From: Streptomyces sp. KL109B
GTDB taxonomy: Bacteria; Actinomycetota; Actinomycetes; Streptomycetales; Streptomycetaceae
Reading direction: 5' to 3'
Assembly: GCF_030766935.1 (NCBI RefSeq)
Contig: NZ_JASERL010000006.1
Span: 496,001-560,000 of the forward strand
DNA: 64,000 bases
Shown in pieces: positions 59,078 to 64,000 of the stretch; position 1 is the stretch's first letter, and each line of letters starts with the position of its first letter. The notes under the pieces are model-generated. The model was not told the DNA's origin, did not search any database, and saw only the letters and a list, made by a program, of their open reading frames with translations. The translations under genes were made by a program, and so were the position numbers.

Positions 59078-60211
59078 ATGAGCATCACCGGCCTGCCCCC
59101 GAGCCTGATCTCCACGCTGCCCGGCGACTACTACACCGACCCGCGGATCTTCGCGCGGGAGCAGGAGCACATCTTCGAGAACATGTGGTTCTGCGTGACC
59201 CGGGCCGCGGACCTCGCGAGGCCCGGCAGCTTCCGCACCTACCAGGTCGGCCGCGAGAGCGTCCTCGTCTCCCGCTCCCGCGACGGCTCCGTGCGCGCCT
59301 TCCTCAATATCTGCCGGCACCGCGGCGCCCAGCTGTGCACCCAGGAGTCCGGCGAGGTCAGGCGCACCTTCCAATGCCCGTACCACGCCTGGACGTACGG
59401 ACTCGACGGCAGGCTCGTCGCCGCCCCGAACCTCACCTCGATGCCGGACATCGACCGCACCGAGTACGGGCTCGTGGGCGTCCACGTCCGCGAGTGGCTC
59501 GGCTATGTGTGGGTGTGCCTCGCCGATCAGCCCGCGCCCTTCGAGGACGAGGTGATCGGCGCCGTCACCGAACGCCTCGGCGCCGCGGAGGCCATCGGCA
59601 ACTACACCATCGAGGACCTCGACCTCGGCCGCCGCATCACCTACGACGTGCGGGCCAACTGGAAGCTCATCATCGAGAACTTCATGGAGTGCTACCACTG
59701 CGCGACCATCCACCCCGAACTCACCGAAGTCCTCCCGGAGTTCAAGGACGGCCTGGCCGCCCAGTACTTCGTCGGCCACGGCGCCGAGTTCGCCGACGAG
59801 GCCAGGGGTTTCACCGTCGACGGCTCCGAGGGCCTCGACCGCATCCCCTCCGTCGGCGAGGACCAGGACCGCCGCTACTACGCGATCACCGTGCGCCCCC
59901 AGGTGTTCATCAACCTGGTCCCGGACCACGTCATCATCCACCGCATGTACCCCCTCGCCCACGACCGCACCAAGGTCGAGTGCGACTGGCTCTACTTGCC
60001 GCACGTCGTCGACAACGGAACCGATGTCGAGCGGTCCGTCGAACTGTTCCACCGCGTCAATCAGCAGGACTTCGACGCCTGCGAGCGCACCCAGCCCGCC
60101 ATGAGCTCGCGCGCCTACGGCAAGGGCGGCGTCCTCGTCCCCAGCGAGCACCACATCGGCGAGTTCCACGCCTGGCTCCAGGCCAGGATCGGCACACAGC
60201 ACGCCAACTGA
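59078..60211 (+). CDS. Rieske oxygenase, glycine betaine monooxygenase (GbcA)-like
   Basis: 377 residues from ATG 59078. Rieske cluster ligands are Cys79, His81 (CRHRGAQL), Cys100 and His103 (CPYHAW). The catalytic domain has ENFMECYHCATIHPEL with the two iron His residues, and a bridging Asp/Glu in the usual place. The family includes glycine betaine, carnitine and stachydrine demethylases. Neighbours (dimethylglycine oxidase, sarcosine oxidase, formaldehyde dehydrogenase) favour glycine betaine to dimethylglycine plus formaldehyde. Stachydrine or another quaternary amine remains possible. Confidence 0.85.
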   Translation: MSITGLPPSLISTLPGDYYTDPRIFAREQEHIFENMWFCVTRAADLARPGSFRTYQVGRESVLVSRSRDGSVRAFLNICRHRGAQLCTQESGEVRRTFQCPYHAWTYGLDGRLVAAPNLTSMPDIDRTEYGLVGVHVREWLGYVWVCLADQPAPFEDEVIGAVTERLGAAEAIGNYTIEDLDLGRRITYDVRANWKLIIENFMECYHCATIHPELTEVLPEFKDGLAAQYFVGHGAEFADEARGFTVDGSEGLDRIPSVGEDQDRRYYAITVRPQVFINLVPDHVIIHRMYPLAHDRTKVECDWLYLPHVVDNGTDVERSVELFHRVNQQDFDACERTQPAMSSRAYGKGGVLVPSEHHIGEFHAWLQARIGTQHAN

Positions 60212-60243
60212 CCCACCACCACCCGCTCTTCCGGAGGTTCCCC

Positions 60244-60564
60244 ATGATCCCGGTGTGCCGCATCGAAGATCTGCCCGCTGGCGAGTCCATCCGCGTCACC
60301 GAGGGCGTGCCCGCGCCCGTCGCCGTGTTCAACGCGGACGGCACGGTGTACGCCATCGACGACACCTGCACCCACCAGGACGCCTCGCTCGCCGACGGCT
60401 TCGTCGAGGGCTGCTACGTCGAATGCCCCCTGCACGAGGCCTTCTTCGACCTGCGCGACGGCCGACCCACCTGCCCGCCCGCCAAGACGCCCGTCCGCAC
60501 CCACCGGGTCACCGTCGAGGACGGCCAGATCCTGCTGCACGTCACCGTAGGGGAGCCCGCATGA
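60244..60564 (+). CDS. Rieske-type ferredoxin of the demethylase
   Basis: 106 residues from ATG 60244 with GGAGG upstream. Rieske ligands are Cys42, His44 (CTHQ) and Cys61, His64 (CPLHEA), in the layout of small aromatic-dioxygenase ferredoxins. It carries electrons from the reductase encoded next (ATGA overlap) to the oxygenase encoded just upstream (32-base gap). Confidence 0.9.
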   Translation: MIPVCRIEDLPAGESIRVTEGVPAPVAVFNADGTVYAIDDTCTHQDASLADGFVEGCYVECPLHEAFFDLRDGRPTCPPAKTPVRTHRVTVEDGQILLHVTVGEPA

Positions 60565-61763
60565 CCCGCATGAAGCACATCACCGTCGTCGGCGCCTCGC
60601 TCGCGGGCCTCAGCGCCGTCCGCTCGCTGCGCGCCGAGGGCTACGAGGGTGGCATCACCGTCGTAGGAGAGGAACTGCACCGGCCCTACGACCGCCCGCC
60701 GCTGTCCAAGGCCTACCTCAAGGGCGACATCACCGCCGACGACCTCGCGCTCGGCGACGCCGAGGAGTACGAAGAGCTGGGCGTGGACTGGGAGTTGGGG
60801 GAGCGCGCCGTGCACCTCGACTGCTCCACCACCTCGGTCATCCTCGGCAACGGCCGCCGCGTCGACACCGACGGCGTCGTCGTCGCCACCGGCTCCACCG
60901 CCCGCCGCCTCCCGGGCACGGACGGCATCGCCGGAGTCCACACTCTGCGCACCCTCGACGACGCCCGGACCCTGCGCGCCGAGCTGGTGAGCGGGGCGTC
61001 CCGGATGGTCGTCATCGGCGCCGGCTTCATCGGCGCCGAAGTCGCCGCCACCGCCCACCACTTGGGCCTCGACGTCACCGTGGTCGAGGCGCTCGACACC
61101 CCGCTGGAACGGCAGCTGGGCGCCGACATGGGACGGCTGTGCGCCTCCCTGCACACCGACCACGGCGTCCGCCTGCTGTGCGGGACAGGCGTCGCGGGCC
61201 TGGAGAGCGGCGGCGGCCGGGTCACCGGCGTGCGGCTCACGGACGGGCGGCTGCTCCCCGCCGACCTCGTGCTCGTCGGGGTCGGCGCCCGGCCGGTCGA
61301 CGACTGGCTCGCCGACTCCGGTGTGTGGGTCGACAACGGCGTGGTGTGCGACGCGGGTGGCGCCTCCAGCGTCCCGAACGTCGTCGCCGTCGGCGACGTG
61401 GCCCGCCGCCCGCACCCCTTCACCGGCCGGCACGCCCGCATCGAGCACTGGTCGAACGCCGCGGAGTCCGCCACCACCGCGGCCCGCACCCTCCTCACCG
61501 GTGAGTCGGCCGTACCCCGGGCCACGCCGCCGTCCTTCTGGTCCGACCAGTACGACGTCCGTATCCAGCTCGCGGGCACGGTCGGCCCCGACTCCGTCGT
61601 CGAACTCGTCGACGGCTCCTACGAGGACCGGTCCTTCGCGGCCCTGTACCGGGAGGCCGGAGCACCCGTCGCGGTCCTCGCCATGAACCGCTCGAAGATC
61701 TTCAACCGCCTCCGCCGTACGCTGATCCCCGCGGCGGAGAGGATCGCGCCCGCCGCCGTATGA
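60561..61763 (+). CDS. FAD-dependent ferredoxin reductase of the demethylase
   Basis: 400 residues from ATG 60561, overlapping the ferredoxin stop (ATGA). FAD site ITVVGASLAGLSAVRSLRAE, NAD site MVVIGAGFIGAEVAATAHHL and the C-terminal FAD segment VVAVGDVARRPHPF. It belongs to the BphA4/rubredoxin-reductase family. With the two upstream genes it forms a complete three-component Rieske system, unlike the two-component GbcAB of pseudomonads, where ferredoxin and reductase are fused. Confidence 0.9.
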   Translation: MTRMKHITVVGASLAGLSAVRSLRAEGYEGGITVVGEELHRPYDRPPLSKAYLKGDITADDLALGDAEEYEELGVDWELGERAVHLDCSTTSVILGNGRRVDTDGVVVATGSTARRLPGTDGIAGVHTLRTLDDARTLRAELVSGASRMVVIGAGFIGAEVAATAHHLGLDVTVVEALDTPLERQLGADMGRLCASLHTDHGVRLLCGTGVAGLESGGGRVTGVRLTDGRLLPADLVLVGVGARPVDDWLADSGVWVDNGVVCDAGGASSVPNVVAVGDVARRPHPFTGRHARIEHWSNAAESATTAARTLLTGESAVPRATPPSFWSDQYDVRIQLAGTVGPDSVVELVDGSYEDRSFAALYREAGAPVAVLAMNRSKIFNRLRRTLIPAAERIAPAAV

Positions 61764-61808
61764 CGACCCCGTACAGCAGGACCTCCCTGTCCGCACCACG
61801 CCGCACCC

Positions 61809-61820
61809 CTGATATATCAA
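61809..61820. promoter_or_regulatory. CTGATATATCAA operator before the GntR gene
   Basis: TGATATATCA core at 61810-61819, about 57 bases upstream of the chosen GntR start. Suggests autoregulation. Confidence 0.7.
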
Positions 61821-61875
61821 TCGGGGGATGCGGTACGGTGAGGTCCCATCGCGGACACGTCAAGGGAGGGGCGAG

Positions 61876-62550
61876 ATGGCCGCTGTGCCTGCCGCCGGAG
61901 GCCAGTCGCAGTCAGCGACGCTGGCCGACCAGGCGTACCAGGAGATCACGGACCGGCTCGTCACCCTGCAGATCCGCCCCGGCGAACCCGTTCACGACGG
62001 GCGCCTCGCCGCCGACCTCGGCCTCGGCCGCACCCCGGTCCGCGAGGCCCTCAAGCGCCTGGAGATCGAGCGGCTCATCGTCGCCTACCCCCGGCGCGGC
62101 ACCTTCGCCACCGAAGTACAGATCGCCGACCTCGGGCACATCTCCGAGGTGCGCCAGGAACTCGAACCGCTCGCCGCCGCGCGCGCCAGCAAGCGGGCCA
62201 CGGCGGCCGACCGGGACCGGCTGCGCGAGCTGCTCGCCCGCGTCGAGGAGGAGTCCAAGTCCGCGTCGGCGCACGGCGAGATCGGCCTGCTCCGCCTCGA
62301 CATGGCCGTGCACCGCGCCGTCTACGCGGTCACGTACAACCCGTACCTCGAAGCCACCCTCGTCAACTACGACAACCTCGCCACCCGCATCTGGTGCCTG
62401 TTCATCGACCGGCTCGCCGGACTCGAACAACACGTCCACGAGCACGGGCAGTTGCTGCGCGCCGTCATCGAGGGCGACGCGGCGAAGGCGGCCGCGGTCT
62501 CCGCCGAACACGTGGAGAACTTCGAGCGCGCCATCCGCGCCATCATCTGA
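61876..62550 (+). CDS. GntR-family regulator (FCD type) of the betaine/sarcosine regulon
   Basis: 224 residues from ATG 61876, preceded by GGGAGGGG. An upstream ATG at 61828 would place the operator almost on the start and is less likely. The HTH region includes DQAYQEITDRLVTLQIRPGE and GRTPVREALKRLEIERLIV, followed by a helical FCD effector domain (RLDMAVHRAVYAVTYNPYLE). It sits between the Rieske system and the dimethylglycine oxidase gene. The TGATATATCA palindrome near its own start and two other catabolic genes is the presumed binding site; the inducer could be a methylated glycine. Confidence 0.88.
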   Translation: MAAVPAAGGQSQSATLADQAYQEITDRLVTLQIRPGEPVHDGRLAADLGLGRTPVREALKRLEIERLIVAYPRRGTFATEVQIADLGHISEVRQELEPLAAARASKRATAADRDRLRELLARVEEESKSASAHGEIGLLRLDMAVHRAVYAVTYNPYLEATLVNYDNLATRIWCLFIDRLAGLEQHVHEHGQLLRAVIEGDAAKAAAVSAEHVENFERAIRAII

Positions 62551-62600
62551 GGTCACGGACGGATTCCCGCCCGCCCCAACTGGCAGTGACGCGGGGCCCA

Positions 62601-62650
62601 TTGACGCCCCGCCCGCACCGGTTCTAGTGTGCCGAACTCTGATATATCAA
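62601..62650 (+). promoter_or_regulatory. Promoter and TGATATATCA operator of the dimethylglycine oxidase gene
   Basis: TTGACG (62601-62606) and TAGTGT (62625-62630), 18 bases apart, form a good promoter. CTGATATATCAA (62639-62650) lies over the expected start of transcription, where a repressor would block initiation. The gene starts at 62757 behind GGAGGA. Confidence 0.75.
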
Positions 62651-62756
62651 CCACCCACCATTGCCGTGTCAATTCGACGTGCACCCCGGCCGTTGCACCC
62701 CGGCCGTCCCGCCGCACGTGCCCCTCGCGCACCCCTGAACTCCCGGAGGACCCACC

Positions 62757-64000
62757 ATGATCTCGCAGTCTTCGCAGCCCAAGGTGGTCATCATCGGAGC
62801 CGGCATCGTCGGCTGCTCCCTCAGCGACGAACTGACCGCGCTCGGCTGGAGGGACGTCACCGTCCTCGAACAGGGGCCCCTCTTCGCGACCGGCGGCTCC
62901 AGCTCGCACGCCCCCGGCCTCGTCTTCCAGACCAGCCACTCCAAGACCATGACCGAGTTCGCGCACTACACCGTAGAGAAGGCGAGCGCCCTCGACCTCG
63001 ACGGCAACTGGTGCTACCGGCAGGTCGGCGGCCTGGAGATCGCCACAAGTCCCGAGCGCCTGGCGGAACTTGAGCGCCGCCACGGCTGGCTCACCTCCTG
63101 GGGCGTCGAGAGCCACCTCCTCGGTCCCGAGGAATCCGCGAAGCTCCACCCGCTGCTCGACCCCGGTGCCATCCTCGGCGGCTACCACATCCCCAGCGAC
63201 GGCCTCGCCAAGGCGCTGCGCATCGGGGAGGCCCAGGCCCGCCGCGCCATCGCCCGCGGCGCCACCTTCCTCGGCCACCACACCGTCACCGACATCGAGA
63301 CGTCCGGCGGAGCCGTCAGCGCCGTCGTCACCGACCGCGGCACCTTCCCCGCCGACATCGTCGTCTCCTGCGCCGGATTCTGGGGCCCGCGCATCGGCCG
63401 CATGGTCGGCCAGGACGTGCCGCTCGTCCCGATGGGCCACCAGTACGCGATCACCACACCGGTCACCGAACTCAAGGGCCGCAACAGCGAGTTGGACGAG
63501 GCCAACCTGCCGATCCTGCGCAACCAGGACGCCGGCGTCTACTACCGCGAACTCGTCGACCGCATCGGCATCGGCTCGTACGCCCACCGCCCCATGCCGC
63601 TGTCGCCCGACGACGTCGCCCACCCCGCAGACAGCCCCGACCAGCCCTCCAAACTCGACTTCACCCGGGCCGACTTCGAGGGTGCCTGGGCCGACACCCG
63701 CACGCTGCTGCCCGCGCTGGGCGACGCGGAGATAGCCGACGGCTTCAACGGGCTGTTCTCCTTCACCGTCGACGGCATGCCGCTGATCGGCGAGTCCCCG
63801 ACGGTGTCCGGGTTCTGGCTCGCCGAGGCGGTCTGGGTGACCCACTCCGCGGGCGTCGCCAGGGCCGTCGCCAAGTGGATGGTCGAGGGCCGCCCCGGAA
63901 TCGATGTGCACGGCTGCGACATCAACCGCTTCGAGGACGTCCAGCTCGCCCCCGACTACGTACACGAACGCAGCTGCCAGGCCTTCTCCGAGGTCTACGA
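62757..64000 (+). CDS. Dimethylglycine oxidase/dehydrogenase-like flavoprotein (3' end outside window)
   Basis: 414 residues are present from ATG 62757 and the frame is open at the window end. FAD site VVIIGAGIVGCSLSDELTAL; His51 in GGSSSHAPGLVFQTS is the probable covalent FAD attachment. YHIPSDGLAKALR, SYAHRPMPLS and the FSFTVDGMPLIGESPTVSGF segment closely resemble Arthrobacter dimethylglycine oxidase. That enzyme is about 830 residues, with a C-terminal folate-binding half expected beyond the window. It demethylates dimethylglycine to sarcosine, giving formaldehyde or methylene-THF. Controlled by the TGATATATCA site upstream. Confidence 0.9.
   Translation, partial: MISQSSQPKVVIIGAGIVGCSLSDELTALGWRDVTVLEQGPLFATGGSSSHAPGLVFQTSHSKTMTEFAHYTVEKASALDLDGNWCYRQVGGLEIATSPERLAELERRHGWLTSWGVESHLLGPEESAKLHPLLDPGAILGGYHIPSDGLAKALRIGEAQARRAIARGATFLGHHTVTDIETSGGAVSAVVTDRGTFPADIVVSCAGFWGPRIGRMVGQDVPLVPMGHQYAITTPVTELKGRNSELDEANLPILRNQDAGVYYRELVDRIGIGSYAHRPMPLSPDDVAHPADSPDQPSKLDFTRADFEGAWADTRTLLPALGDAEIADGFNGLFSFTVDGMPLIGESPTVSGFWLAEAVWVTHSAGVARAVAKWMVEGRPGIDVHGCDINRFEDVQLAPDYVHERSCQAFSEVY

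Overview
This 64 kb window is high-GC actinobacterial chromosome, almost certainly Streptomyces. The signs are dense 4-base ATGA/GTGA gene overlaps, a WblA-like WhiB protein, many LysR/IclR/GntR/ArsR regulators, Tat-exported glycosidases, a mycothiol-type formaldehyde dehydrogenase and a typical Streptomyces extragenic repeat. No rRNA, tRNA or CRISPR array was seen. Both ends cut genes: a PfkB kinase at the left and a dimethylglycine oxidase-like gene at the right.

Layout. 1-3.4 kb: a coupled operon (PfkB/adenosine kinase, metF, acyl-CoA dehydrogenase-like protein, carboxyltransferase) that ends in a deletion scar. 3.4-10.9 kb: ordinary chromosome with GNAT, LysR/MFS, IclR, a stand-alone ketosynthase and a PAP2 membrane phosphatase. 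10.9-18.6 kb: a GntR-controlled amidohydrolase locus cut by a 3.7 kb IS21-family element. The element has a 6-bp target duplication, long repeated termini and a ChbG/YdjC-type deacetylase as cargo. Across the promoter lie three GGTATACC operators, a decayed oligopeptide ABC ATPase and a cytosine-deaminase-like hydrolase. 18.6-18.9 kb: a leaderless small gene behind a PafBC/RecA-NDp-type DNA-damage promoter. 18.9-25.2 kb: a CUT1 sugar ABC operon ending in a GH3 glucosidase. 25.2-29.2 kb: a SAM-I riboswitch before a ruined reading frame, a fused ArsR-SRPBCC regulator with twin operators, an amidase, a small membrane protein and WhiB. 29.3-33.2 kb: a large GH2 beta-galactosidase with a LamG insertion.

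33.2-41.4 kb is the most interesting block: six tightly spaced minus-strand genes. They encode a trypsin-like protease with a pseudo-NTPase half, a PknG-type kinase with zinc ribbons and a C-terminal repeat region, a zinc-ribbon VWA protein, a four-helix membrane protein, a solute-binding lipoprotein with no transporter, and a protein resembling the trypsin-co-occurring domain 1 family. It looks like an expanded relative of the mycobacterial GlnH-GlnX-PknG sensing pathway.

41.7-64 kb is largely a methylamine/one-carbon catabolic region: two FdhF/YdeP-type molybdopterin oxidoreductases, purU, sdaA, soxGADB with a truncated glyA, mycothiol-dependent formaldehyde dehydrogenase, a three-component Rieske demethylase and a dimethylglycine oxidase. 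Together these could take glycine betaine through dimethylglycine, sarcosine, glycine and serine to pyruvate, and oxidise the released formaldehyde and formate. A GntR regulator and three TGATATATCA palindromes (at the glyA/sox promoter, its own promoter and the dimethylglycine oxidase promoter) tie the parts into one regulon. Several genes are deletion remnants (carboxyltransferase, transporter tail, hydroxyacid dehydrogenase, oppF, glyA), so the window has lost several gene segments.
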